From NCBI GenBank assembly GCA_018003015.1, contig JAGNEZ010000006.1:62001-126000 (forward strand): a stretch of DNA of 64,000 bases, in the 5' to 3' direction. The DNA comes from Phycisphaerae bacterium (GTDB taxonomy: Bacteria; Planctomycetota; Phycisphaerae; UBA1845; PWPN01). The number at the start of each line of letters is the position of its first letter. Position 1 is the first letter of the stretch. The translations under genes and the position numbers were made by a program. The notes under the pieces are model-generated. The model was given only the letters and a program-made list of their open reading frames with translations. It did not search any database and was not told the DNA's origin. Of the stretch, positions 16,881-25,076 are shown in pieces.

Positions 16881-18369
16881 GACCTATCAGGCTCACTCGA
16901 TGGCCGAGGCTCTTGAGAAGGTTAAGCGCGAACTCGGCCCCGACGCGGTTATCCTGAACACCCGAACCATTCGCAGGGGGGGCGTACTCGGCGTCGGGGC
17001 GAGAGACGTCATCGAGATCACCGCCAGCCGCGATCGCAACGCTCTGCCGGCCGTCGAACGACGGGCGATGGCCTATCGGGCGGCCAGCGCTGCGGGGCGA
17101 CCTTCCCCCGCCGCCGAGCCCCTTCGATCAGCATCCAGCCGCCCCTCGCTTCAGCCTCCCTCATCGCAACCTCTGGTCCAAAAAGATCTTAGCGCTGAGG
17201 AGGGGCTCGGTGATCGAGGTTCGACCCAGGTTTCGGCTTTCACCTCCGGGCTGCGCGACGAGATGCGCGAAATTCGGGGCATGGTCAGCGAGCTGCTCAA
17301 TCGACCGACCGTGGCCGCTCCCGCCGCACCGGCCGTGCCCGCCGAGTTCCAGGACTACTACACCCGCCTGCTTCAGAACGCTGTGGCCGAGGAACTGGCC
17401 CGCGAAGTCATCGCCAAGGCTCGTGAGCGCCTCGACGATTGCCGCACCCGAATCCTGTCTGGAGTGGCCGCCCGACTCGACCACGCCCAGGCGGAGGAGA
17501 AAGTCGCCGCGAAGCTGAACGAGCTCATTCCCGCGGTGCTCTCCGAGTGCATCGAACGCATGCTCCCCGCAGCCGAGCCGGTGACCGGTGAGGCCGGCGA
17601 TCCACCCAAGGTCATGGCGCTGGTCGGACCGACAGGCGTGGGTAAGACGACGACCATTGCCAAACTCGCCGCCCAATTCCGTCTGCGTGAACACAAGACC
17701 GTCGGCCTGATCACGATTGACACCTACCGGATCGCGGCCGTAGACCAGCTGAAGGCCTACGCCGACATCATGAGTCTCCCCCTGGAAGTGGTGTTTACCC
17801 CAGAGGAACTTGGTGCCGCGATCGTCAAACTGCGTCACTGCGACCTCATCCTGATCGATACCTCCGGGCGCAGCCATCGCGACCTGCAGCGATTGGGCGA
17901 GTTGCGGGCCTTCTTGGACGCCGCCCGCCGGGCAGCGGAACCGTCGCGGAAACCCCGGGGTCAGGCCGCCCGGCTCAAACACGCGACCGGCGACACTCCC
18001 AAGCGTGGTTCCGGGCGCGGGGCAGCGTCGGCCAAGAAGCGACTCGAAGTCCATCTGCTTCTGTCCTGCACATGTCACCAGGATCAGCTGCTCCAGGTGG
18101 CCGAGCGGTTCGCCGCTCTGGACGTCGATCGGGTGGTGTTTACCAAGTTGGACGAAGCGGTCGGCTTGGGCGTGATCCTCAACGTCGCCAGTCGTCTTAA
18201 ATGGCGCATGTCCTACTTGACGACCGGGCAGGAAGTGCCGGATGATATTGAAATAGGGCATCGGCGGCGGATCGCGGAGATGCTGCTGCGTCCAGAGTCG
18301 GATGCGACGGCCGAGGGCCGCTCATCCTCGACCCAAGCCGGCATCGCGTCCGTGGATCAGCTCGCATAG
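16870..18369 (+). CDS. flhF: FlhF, SRP-like GTPase for flagellar placement
   Basis: A 499-residue protein starting MELKTYQAHSMAEALEKVKR, the FlhF B-domain start. The SRP-type NG domain has G1 GPTGVGKT (253-260), DTYRIAAVDQLKAYADIM, G3 DTSGR, G4 TKLDEA and G5 TTGQEVPDD. FlhF sets position and number of flagella together with FlhG. Between G3 and the next strand there is an extra basic segment of about 40 residues (from roughly AEPSRKPRGQ to ASAKKRLE) that canonical FlhF lacks. The start lies inside the end of flhA. Confidence 0.95.
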   Translation: MELKTYQAHSMAEALEKVKRELGPDAVILNTRTIRRGGVLGVGARDVIEITASRDRNALPAVERRAMAYRAASAAGRPSPAAEPLRSASSRPSLQPPSSQPLVQKDLSAEEGLGDRGSTQVSAFTSGLRDEMREIRGMVSELLNRPTVAAPAAPAVPAEFQDYYTRLLQNAVAEELAREVIAKARERLDDCRTRILSGVAARLDHAQAEEKVAAKLNELIPAVLSECIERMLPAAEPVTGEAGDPPKVMALVGPTGVGKTTTIAKLAAQFRLREHKTVGLITIDTYRIAAVDQLKAYADIMSLPLEVVFTPEELGAAIVKLRHCDLILIDTSGRSHRDLQRLGELRAFLDAARRAAEPSRKPRGQAARLKHATGDTPKRGSGRGAASAKKRLEVHLLLSCTCHQDQLLQVAERFAALDVDRVVFTKLDEAVGLGVILNVASRLKWRMSYLTTGQEVPDDIEIGHRRRIAEMLLRPESDATAEGRSSSTQAGIASVDQLA

Positions 18370-18405
18370 GACCTCGGGGTCGGGGGTGTACGACCGGAGG
18401 CCAGG

Positions 18406-19320
18406 ATGTTCCGACATGAGGGTGGTAGTGGTCGCCTCGATCAGGCGAGCCGCTTGCGCCGCATGATGACCGTACCGGAGGCGACCGCCTCGCCGGACCA
18501 TCCTGCCGCTCATGTCATTGCTGTGGTCAGCGGCAAGGGCGGCGTGGGCAAAACGTTTATTTCCGCCAATCTCGCGATCGCTCTTTCTGCCCGTGGTCAT
18601 CGGGTCGTTCTCTTCGACCTCGACATGGGCTTGGCTAACACCGACATCATCCTGGGTGTCGAGGCCGCGGTTACCTGGCCCGAAGTGCTCGGGGGTCGTC
18701 GCTCGCCCGGCGAGGTGATCATTCAGGGACCCGGTGACATCGCCTTCGTGCCCGGCGCGTCGGGTATGGCCAATATCGCCAACCTCTCCGAGTTCGAGCG
18801 CCACCAGCTCCTGGCGGTCATGGAGGAAATCGAGAGTCGCTACCATGTCTGCATCCTGGACTGCGGGGCGGGCATCTCCCGCAACGTCGTGACACTGGCC
18901 GCCTCCGCGGATACCCTCCTGGTGGTGACCACGCCCGAGCCGACCGCCGTCACCGACGCCTACGCCACAATCAAGGCATTCGCTCAGGAGAGACAGCGCG
19001 CCGCCGATTCTGGTATGGGCGGTTCCATGGGTGTGATCGTCAATCAGGCACTCAGTCGCCGGGAGGGCCGGGACACCTACGAGCGCCTGGCCGGTGTCGC
19101 CGCGCGCTTCCTGCATGTACCGGTCACCGACTACGGCTATATCCTCGTCGACGAACATGTTCCCGCCGCCGTTCGTCAGCGCCGCCCGGTCCTGCTCGAT
19201 TACCCCCGATGCGCGGCCAGCAGCTGCATCATGGCCACGGCCGGGCGGCTCTCCCGCGAGTTGGGCCGTCCGGAAGCCCGGCAGAGCCTGTTTTATCGGG
19301 TCATTAGCCTGTTCATCTGA
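18406..19320 (+). CDS. flhG: FlhG, MinD-like ATPase for flagellar number
   Basis: A 304-residue ParA/MinD family ATPase. The deviant Walker A GKGGVGKT lies at residues 43-50, with FDLDMGLANTDIILG and YHVCILDCGAGIS further on. The short N-terminal helix LDQASRLRRM carries the DQAxxLR motif by which FlhG activates FlhF GTPase, which supports the ATG at 18406. A membrane-targeting amphipathic helix is plausible at the very C-terminus (SLFYRVISLFI). It follows flhF by 36 bp. Confidence 0.95.
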   Translation: MFRHEGGSGRLDQASRLRRMMTVPEATASPDHPAAHVIAVVSGKGGVGKTFISANLAIALSARGHRVVLFDLDMGLANTDIILGVEAAVTWPEVLGGRRSPGEVIIQGPGDIAFVPGASGMANIANLSEFERHQLLAVMEEIESRYHVCILDCGAGISRNVVTLAASADTLLVVTTPEPTAVTDAYATIKAFAQERQRAADSGMGGSMGVIVNQALSRREGRDTYERLAGVAARFLHVPVTDYGYILVDEHVPAAVRQRRPVLLDYPRCAASSCIMATAGRLSRELGRPEARQSLFYRVISLFI

Positions 19321-19358
19321 CCCGCCCGGTGACCTTGCCCCGGCCGCTGTTTTTGAGT

Positions 19359-19386
19359 TAAAGCTATCGATCGCCAGTGCCGTTAC
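19359..19386 (+). promoter_or_regulatory. possible sigma-28-type promoter
   Basis: TAAAGCTA (19359-19366), a 12-base spacer and GCCGTTAC (19379-19386) resemble the FliA consensus TAAAGTTT-N11-GCCGATAA. It lies about 40 bases upstream of the small membrane protein that precedes fliA, so it could let FliA drive its own gene. The spacer is one base longer than consensus and no second example was found in the window. Confidence 0.3.
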
Positions 19387-19425
19387 TCTTGAAACGATGA
19401 TTCACGGCGACAAGGACGTTGCGTG

Positions 19426-19815
19426 ATGATCAGACTCTGTGGAGCTTGCTTAGCTCTATTCGCGTTCTCGATCACGGTCCTGCTGGGTCTATCCGCCGGC
19501 AACCCGATCGAGGTGATTCTCCCTCGGGCAATTTGGGCGCTCGTTCTGTTCTGTGCAATCGGTTTGAGTGCTGGTTGGGTGGGCAGTCGCATACTCGATG
19601 AGCACGCCCTGCGGCGCAGTCGCGAGATGTTCACGGAAGTGGACGAATCCGAGGCTCAGCATGAGCCCCAGGCGCCAGGCGGAGATGCCGGCGCTGCCAA
19701 GACACCTGTGGGGCAAAAACGAGCCGAGGTGAGGGCGGGTGCAGGTACGGCCGCTCCCGCGGGCGCCACATCAAGCGCAAGAGCGCCTGCCACGGCCGGT
19801 GGGGGACCCCGGTGA
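19426..19815 (+). CDS. small membrane protein between flhG and fliA
   Basis: About 129 residues from ATG 19426 (GTG 19423 is an in-frame alternative). Two hydrophobic helices, CLALFAFSITVLLGLSAG and AIWALVLFCAIGLSAGWVG, are followed by a short charged stretch and an Ala/Gly/Pro/Thr-rich, probably disordered tail. I do not recognise a family. Its location, tightly between flhG and fliA and after a possible sigma-28 promoter, suggests a flagellum- or envelope-linked role, but nothing in the sequence fixes a function. Confidence 0.65.
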   Translation: MIRLCGACLALFAFSITVLLGLSAGNPIEVILPRAIWALVLFCAIGLSAGWVGSRILDEHALRRSREMFTEVDESEAQHEPQAPGGDAGAAKTPVGQKRAEVRAGAGTAAPAGATSSARAPATAGGGPR

Positions 19816-19867
19816 CCTGAACGGCTCGCCAGGGGTGGCTGATCAACGACCTATGGGGAGGTGATGG

Positions 19868-20626
19868 ATGGCCGACCTCGATACGGACATCCAGCAGGTC
19901 TGGTTGGATTACAAACAAAGTGGTGATCGCCGGTTGCGGAATATGCTCATGGAGCATTACCTGCCCCTCGTTCGCTACACCGCCGAGCGGGTGGCCACCA
20001 AGCTACCCAGCGAGGTAGATACCGACGACCTCGTTTCCGCCGGCACGTTCGGGCTCCTCGACGCCATCGAAGCCTTCGATCTCAGCCGCGGCGTCAAGTT
20101 CGAGACCTACTGCTCCGCACGCATCCGCGGCGCAATCCTCGACGAGCTCCGAACCATGGATTGGGTGCCGCGGCTTGTTCGCAGCCGGGCTCATCGGCTT
20201 GAGGTCGCCACTAAAGCCCTCCGAGCAGAATTGGGGCGACTTCCCTCCGACGATGAGGTGGCGCATCGATTGGGACTCAGCAAGGCCGAGTTTCACAAGC
20301 TCATGCGCGACGCCAACGCCGTGTCGCTCGTCTCGCTCTCACGCAAGTACCACGACGAAGATTCCACCCGCGAACTCCAGGAGATCGACGTCCTCGAGGA
20401 CCGCCAGAGCGAAGACCCCTTCAACGAACTGCAGAAACGCGACATGCGCGACGTCATCATGAGCGGCCTGAGTCGTATCGAACGACTCATCGTCGTGCTC
20501 TATTACTACGAGCAGATGACCATGAAGGAGATCGGCTCGACCCTCGACCTCTCCGAAAGCCGGGTGAGCCAGCTTCATTCCAGCATCCTCAGTCGGCTGA
20601 CGCATCAACTCATCCGCAAGTCCTAG
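19868..20626 (+). CDS. fliA: FliA, flagellar sigma-28 factor
   Basis: A 252-residue sigma factor of the FliA/WhiG class. Region 2 contains YLPLVRYTAERVATKLP and FDLSRGVKFETYCSARIRGA. Region 3 starts ILDELRTMDWVPRLVRSRAH. Region 4 includes LYYYEQMTMKEIGSTLDLSE and SRVSQLHSSIL. It directs transcription of late flagellar genes such as flagellin. It closes the flagellar block; no anti-sigma FlgM is visible next to it. The ATG at 19868 has GGAGG about 8 bases upstream. Confidence 0.95.
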   Translation: MADLDTDIQQVWLDYKQSGDRRLRNMLMEHYLPLVRYTAERVATKLPSEVDTDDLVSAGTFGLLDAIEAFDLSRGVKFETYCSARIRGAILDELRTMDWVPRLVRSRAHRLEVATKALRAELGRLPSDDEVAHRLGLSKAEFHKLMRDANAVSLVSLSRKYHDEDSTRELQEIDVLEDRQSEDPFNELQKRDMRDVIMSGLSRIERLIVVLYYYEQMTMKEIGSTLDLSESRVSQLHSSILSRLTHQLIRKS

Positions 20627-20741
20627 CCGGACAGAGTACTCATGGTGGATGGTCAGCCGCTCCCCTGGCTCCTGTTCCGCAACCACGTTAGACTGTCCTG
20701 TGTTTCAGTCCCGCTTGCTCGTGATCGGGGAGGGTCCGACC

Positions 20742-21782
20742 ATGCAACCCACGGTTCAGCGAAGAGACCTGCTGAAGGCCGGAGCTGCCGCTGCAATGGC
20801 TGCAGCCATCTCGGGTCGACTGCCCGGTGCCCTGGGACAGGCGTCGACCACCGCACCCGCCCGGCCAGGCCGTATCTGGGCCGATCTCCTCCACCTCAGC
20901 TACAACATGTGGTGCGACTGGGATTCACCCGCCTGGAAGGGGCTCTATGGTGCATACCGGCCGGAGCTTCGCTTCGACGAGACTCTGTGGAATGACCTGC
21001 TGAAACGGATGGTCGACGCCGGCCTGAACATGGTGGTCATCGACCTGGGCGACGGGGTGCAGTACCGAAGCCATCCCGAAATCGCGGTCAGAGGCGCCTG
21101 GCCAATCGAGAAGCTCAGGACTGAGTTGGCTCGACTGCGTAGGATGGGGCTTGAGCCGATCCCGAAGATGAATTTCTCGGCCACCCACGATGCCTGGTTG
21201 GGCAAGTACGCCCGCGCCGTCTCAACCGATGCCTACTACACAGTCTGCCGAGACCTCATCATCGAGGCCATCGAGCTGTTCGACAAGCCGCGGTTCTTCC
21301 ACCTGGGCATGGACGAGGAGACCGCCGAACACCAGCGCGAGTACCAGTACGCCGTCATCCGCCAGCACGATCTTTGGTGGCACGATTTCCTGTTCTACGT
21401 TGAGCAGATCGAGCGGGCTGGCTCGCGGGCCTGGATCTGGTCGGATTATCTGTGGAAGCACGCCGAGCCGTTCTTTAGGAAGATGCCCAGGAGTGTCCTT
21501 CAGTCCAATTGGTACTACGGCGACAAGTTCGAGAACGACGTGACCGCCGCCAAGGCATACCTCGATCTTGAGAAGCACGGCTACGAGCAAGTGCCAACAG
21601 GAAGCAATTGGTCGAGCTCCAACAACTTCCGCCTCACCGTGGACTACTGCTCCAAGCACATCGCCAGGGAACGCCTCCTCGGCTTCCTCCAGACCGCCTG
21701 GCACCCGACGCTCGAAGTCTGCCGAAGAAGGCATGAAGAGGCGATCGATCAGGTTCGTGCGGCGAAGGCGGCCGGAAGATGA
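20742..21782 (+). CDS. Tat-exported GH20-like glycoside hydrolase
   Basis: From ATG 20742 (GGGGAGGG upstream) the product is 346 residues. A twin-arginine signal QRRDLLKAGAAAAMAAAISG is followed by a TIM-barrel-like domain. Near residues 186-192 it has FHLGMDEE, resembling the Asp-Glu catalytic pair of GH20 beta-N-acetylhexosaminidases. Other barrel-strand segments are MVVIDLGDGVQYRS, EPIPKMNFSATH and RAWIWSDYLW. The protein is shorter than classical GH20 enzymes and lacks their N-terminal domain, so substrate specificity is open. It is monocistronic, 115 bp after fliA, and unrelated to the flagellar genes. Confidence 0.65.
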   Translation: MQPTVQRRDLLKAGAAAAMAAAISGRLPGALGQASTTAPARPGRIWADLLHLSYNMWCDWDSPAWKGLYGAYRPELRFDETLWNDLLKRMVDAGLNMVVIDLGDGVQYRSHPEIAVRGAWPIEKLRTELARLRRMGLEPIPKMNFSATHDAWLGKYARAVSTDAYYTVCRDLIIEAIELFDKPRFFHLGMDEETAEHQREYQYAVIRQHDLWWHDFLFYVEQIERAGSRAWIWSDYLWKHAEPFFRKMPRSVLQSNWYYGDKFENDVTAAKAYLDLEKHGYEQVPTGSNWSSSNNFRLTVDYCSKHIARERLLGFLQTAWHPTLEVCRRRHEEAIDQVRAAKAAGR

Positions 21783-21859
21783 CAATGAGGCCGTAAGGCA
21801 CAGATCCGCGACCCGGCCGAGCGACGCAGTGACAATGGACGCCGCTCACGGGCATTTCG

Positions 21860-22165
21860 GTGACCGATCCGAACGGGCAGCCTGTCAACCGCGCCAAGCT
21901 CATGACGTCTCAGCCATTGGATCTCGGCGAGTGGTTCGTGCTCGGCTTCGTCGCCTGCCTGGCCACGCTCGGCGAGGGGGGCTTTCATGGGGGTGGAGGA
22001 GGTGGCGGTGGCGGCGGTAATGGACCGGGCACTTGGCCGGGGCAGGGGGCCGGGACGACAGACGAAATCAGGCAGCGGTTTTCCACGAACCTGATGGAGG
22101 TCATCGGTGTCGGCCTGGCGGTCATCGCCGTAATCCTGGTCACAGGGTTCCGGGTAATACAGGTC
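21860..22165 (+). other. possible small Gly-rich two-helix protein, end unclear
   Basis: From GTG 21860 the plus frame has coding-like third-position GC up to about 22150. It encodes a hydrophobic segment LGEWFVLGFVACLATLG, a run of ten glycines and a second helix LMEVIGVGLAVIAVILVTG. No stop follows in this frame until 22996, deep in antisense of the MFS gene. A one-base shift would stop at the TAA at about 22156-22158. So this is either a frameshifted small membrane protein or a chance frame. The rest of the stretch 21783-22216 shows nothing else. Confidence 0.3.
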
Positions 22166-22216
22166 AGCGGTCTCTCCTGTGTCGGTTCTCGGCGTTTCGG
22201 CTTACGGCCTCCACGT

Positions 22217-24661
22217 TCATCCATACACAAACACGTACGTCGCCAGCAGTGCCAGCCCGTCCCATGGAGCTTCCGGAGCGGTGCTCTTGACGCAGGCATC
22301 GCTGAGGTAGCCGATCAGCCAGTATCGCTCGGCATGGGTCGGAGCGACGGCGGTGAGGAACTCGATGGCGTGTCCCTCGTCTCCATGGTACCGGTAACGA
22401 AGACGCAGGAACTGGAAGGCCAGTCGCTGCAGGGACCTGAAGACCTCTTGCCACTCCTCGGCCTCGGCTTGTTCGAGGAGCCGTTCGACCTCGGCGTCGG
22501 TCTGGAGGAGCAGTCTCCTGCGATCGGCTCGAGAGATCGGCCCGCTCGGCAGCGTGACGCGGACGAACAGCCGGGCCTGGCGGCGGATCTTGCGGGCCAG
22601 CTTGGCGAAGCCGCTACCTCGCCAGTGCCGGTCCTGCCGCCAGAGCATCTGGAAGTCACCGCTGCCGCCGAGGAGATCCGCCAGTGCGACGAGCATCTGG
22701 GAGCGAACGGTGGTATTGCCCGAATGAAGGGCCAGCTCGATCATCTCGTGAACCGCACCCAGTTCCTTCAGATTGGACAAGGCTGCCGCCGCGGCCGCGA
22801 GAACCTCGGCATCGTGCTCGCCGGCGAGCAGGCTGCGCAGTTCTCCGGCTGCGGCCGTGTCCTCCGAGCGGCCCAGGGCCTCGACTGCCGCCCGGCGGAC
22901 CCGGCCGTCCGGATCGTGCAGGGCTCGCTTGAGCAGGACGGTACGATCCTCGATCTCCGCCTGACTGATGGCTTCGATCGACTGGGCCCGAACTGACGCG
23001 TCCGGTTCGTGGAGATACCACCGGAGCATGTCCAGGGCTTCGGGGGTACCCAGCCGGCCGAGGGCGAGCAAGGCTTCCCGCCGAATGGCCAGATCTGGGT
23101 CGTCCAGCGCGCCCACGATTTCGGGTAGCATCATGTTCCCGTCACGCGGACTGATCCGTCGCAGGGCTCGCACCGCTCGCGAGACGCTCGACGCTGAACC
23201 CAGCACACTGATGTTCCAGGTGATCCGCCACAGGTCGCCGGAGATCAGCCGGCCCAACCACGGGCGGACGGCCGTACCCATCGGATCGGGAATGCGGGCC
23301 ATAAGAGGGATGGTGAGAAAGACTCCGGCGAAAGTGATTATCAGCAATACGTGCATGTAGCACACCGGCTGGCCGCTGGGCAGCTTGAACCATGGAACGA
23401 CGCGACAGATGTCCGCTAGCCAGCCAGCCAGCAGCGGCCCGAACGCGCTGGCAACGGCCGTCACCGCCTGGAACATGCCCATGTAGAACTCATGCTGCCG
23501 GCTTGGCGCCATGGACAGGGCCAGGTTCTGAACCGCCACGGTCTGGCCGCCGAACAGCACTCCGTATGCCGCAGCATTGACCAGCGCGATCCACGTGTAG
23601 TTCTCCTCGTTGATGAAGAAGTAGGTGACGTGAGTCAACAGCCCCAATGAACTCAGCAGCCAGACCGTGCGGTGTCCGATCTTGTCCGCAAGTCGACCCC
23701 ATTGGCTGGCAGCCAGGGCAGTACCCACCGCGTACACGACCCAGACGGCCGAAACCAGCCACAACGCCGCATGACCGCCCAACCAGACGCCGTCCACTTC
23801 TTCGCCACGGAGGAACAGCGGCAGGAACACGATGGGCACGTTGTAGAAGAATAGATAAATGCCCTGAGCGATCAGGACGCTGCGAAACGGCTTGTCCCGC
23901 AGCGGTGCGAGATACTCGTCGGCCAGCTTTCGCAGGGTGCGACGTTCCGGCGGCGGCCGGACCGGTTCGGGCACCGCGCAGAACAACAGCGGGTCGAGCA
24001 CCGCCAATGCGGCCATGACCATGAAGACGGCGAAGTACATATGGCGAACGGCCGCTTCACCGCTGGTTCGATCCACGAGGGCGCCGGCCGCGATGGTCAC
24101 CACCGACTGGCCGAGCAACATCCACCGGTATCGGCGTCCGAAGAAGGTCCCCCGGATCGCGTCCGGGATGAGGTCGGCCATCCAGGACCAGTAACCGGGC
24201 GAGGTGAAGACGCTCCCGCCCTGAACCAGGAGCAAGCCAACCATGAATACCCAGATCAGGGTGGTATGCCACTCGCGGTAGCCGGCCAGCAGGGCCACGG
24301 CCGCCGAGCCGAACATGCACGAGCGGGCCAAGGCGGTGATGATGATCCAGGTTGCCCGGCGGCGCTGGAGCCGGCAGAAGACGGCCGCCCCGGGCAGTGA
24401 TGCGGCCGTCGCCAGACTTACCAGGGTGAGGTTCATTCCAATCAGGGTCTTGCTCGCCCCGAGCTGTTCGGCCATGAAGACCGCGGTAATGCCTGCCGTC
24501 GGCCACAACACCGCGATCGACATCATGATCGAAGTGCCGCCGAGGATGTTGATGGTCATGGCCCGGGCCAGGCGCAGCGGTCCGATCGGCCGTCCGGCAT
24601 AGTCTGTCGGCCGTTGAGGCAAGGGGTCCAGCAGTTTGTTGGGCGGGTCTGTACCTCCCAT
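22217..24661 (-). CDS. MFS transporter fused to HEAT-repeat domain
   Basis: An 814-residue protein. Residues about 30-470 contain twelve hydrophobic segments with MFS features, for example GRLADKIGHRTVWLLSSLGL as the loop between helices. Residues about 490-690 form HEAT/PBS-lyase-type repeats such as AIRREALLALGRLGTPEALD and GRVRRAAVEALGRSEDTAAA. A further helical region of about 120 residues ends the protein. The substrate is unknown. The start codon lacks an obvious ribosome site. It is divergent from the GH116 gene; its 3' end overlaps the unclear Gly-rich frame on the other strand. Confidence 0.8.
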   Translation of the reverse strand: MGGTDPPNKLLDPLPQRPTDYAGRPIGPLRLARAMTINILGGTSIMMSIAVLWPTAGITAVFMAEQLGASKTLIGMNLTLVSLATAASLPGAAVFCRLQRRRATWIIITALARSCMFGSAAVALLAGYREWHTTLIWVFMVGLLLVQGGSVFTSPGYWSWMADLIPDAIRGTFFGRRYRWMLLGQSVVTIAAGALVDRTSGEAAVRHMYFAVFMVMAALAVLDPLLFCAVPEPVRPPPERRTLRKLADEYLAPLRDKPFRSVLIAQGIYLFFYNVPIVFLPLFLRGEEVDGVWLGGHAALWLVSAVWVVYAVGTALAASQWGRLADKIGHRTVWLLSSLGLLTHVTYFFINEENYTWIALVNAAAYGVLFGGQTVAVQNLALSMAPSRQHEFYMGMFQAVTAVASAFGPLLAGWLADICRVVPWFKLPSGQPVCYMHVLLIITFAGVFLTIPLMARIPDPMGTAVRPWLGRLISGDLWRITWNISVLGSASSVSRAVRALRRISPRDGNMMLPEIVGALDDPDLAIRREALLALGRLGTPEALDMLRWYLHEPDASVRAQSIEAISQAEIEDRTVLLKRALHDPDGRVRRAAVEALGRSEDTAAAGELRSLLAGEHDAEVLAAAAAALSNLKELGAVHEMIELALHSGNTTVRSQMLVALADLLGGSGDFQMLWRQDRHWRGSGFAKLARKIRRQARLFVRVTLPSGPISRADRRRLLLQTDAEVERLLEQAEAEEWQEVFRSLQRLAFQFLRLRYRYHGDEGHAIEFLTAVAPTHAERYWLIGYLSDACVKSTAPEAPWDGLALLATYVFVYG

Positions 24662-24816
24662 GAGTCAGCGATTCTAGAGAAAAGCACGGTGGGAGCAAGC
24701 CAGGCGAGGAAACAAGGCTGGCGGACAAGTAGTTGGGGAGGGAGCATCGGCCGTCGGGCGGCACGCCCCGTGAAGACGGCGTGTTCTGCGGTTGTTCGGG
24801 TGCGGTAGTAGAATGC

Positions 24817-24865
24817 CCTCGCCTTCGGATGGCAGCAGCCGCTGCCCCATTCTCAGAAGGCGAGG
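24817..24865 (+). promoter_or_regulatory. hairpin covering a Shine-Dalgarno site
   Basis: CCTCGCCTTC (24817-24826) is perfectly complementary to GAAGGCGAGG (24856-24865), which contains the ribosome site for ATG 24873. Inside lies a second perfect stem GGCAGC/GCTGCC (24831-24836 with 24841-24846, four-base loop). When formed, the structure would hide the ribosome site of the small ORF at 24873-25076 and, through coupling, lower translation of the GH116 gene. No U-rich tract follows, so it is not a simple terminator. The rest of 24662-24816 shows no recognisable feature. Confidence 0.5.
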
Positions 24866-24872
24866 ATGTCGA

Positions 24873-25076
24873 ATGATCTCTGTCGCGATGCTCATTGTAC
24901 TCCTGTTCGTCATCCTCGCGGCCCCAGGCGTGCTGGTGGGGGTTCGTCTCCCGGGGTGGCGACCTTGTCTGCGTCGGTGGCATGGGGATAGAGTATGCCC
25001 GGGTGGATGGCCGCTCGTGCATGGACGCGGTCGGTTCTCGATCCAGAGTTGCGTGAACGCGAGGTGCGGAACATGA
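24873..25076 (+). CDS. possible small leader ORF coupled to GH116 gene
   Basis: A 67-codon ORF with ribosome site GAGG seven bases before ATG 24873. It begins MISVAMLIVLLFVILAAPGV, a clear membrane or signal-like helix, followed by a Trp/Arg/Cys-rich region of no known family. Its TGA (25074-25076) overlaps the ATG of the GH116 gene (25073) as ATGA, the overlap used for coupling in this genome (fliH-fliI, fliJ-motE, motA-motB). An upstream hairpin can mask its ribosome site. It could be a leader peptide or a small membrane protein; chance cannot be excluded. Confidence 0.4.
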   Translation: MISVAMLIVLLFVILAAPGVLVGVRLPGWRPCLRRWHGDRVCPGGWPLVHGRGRFSIQSCVNARCGT

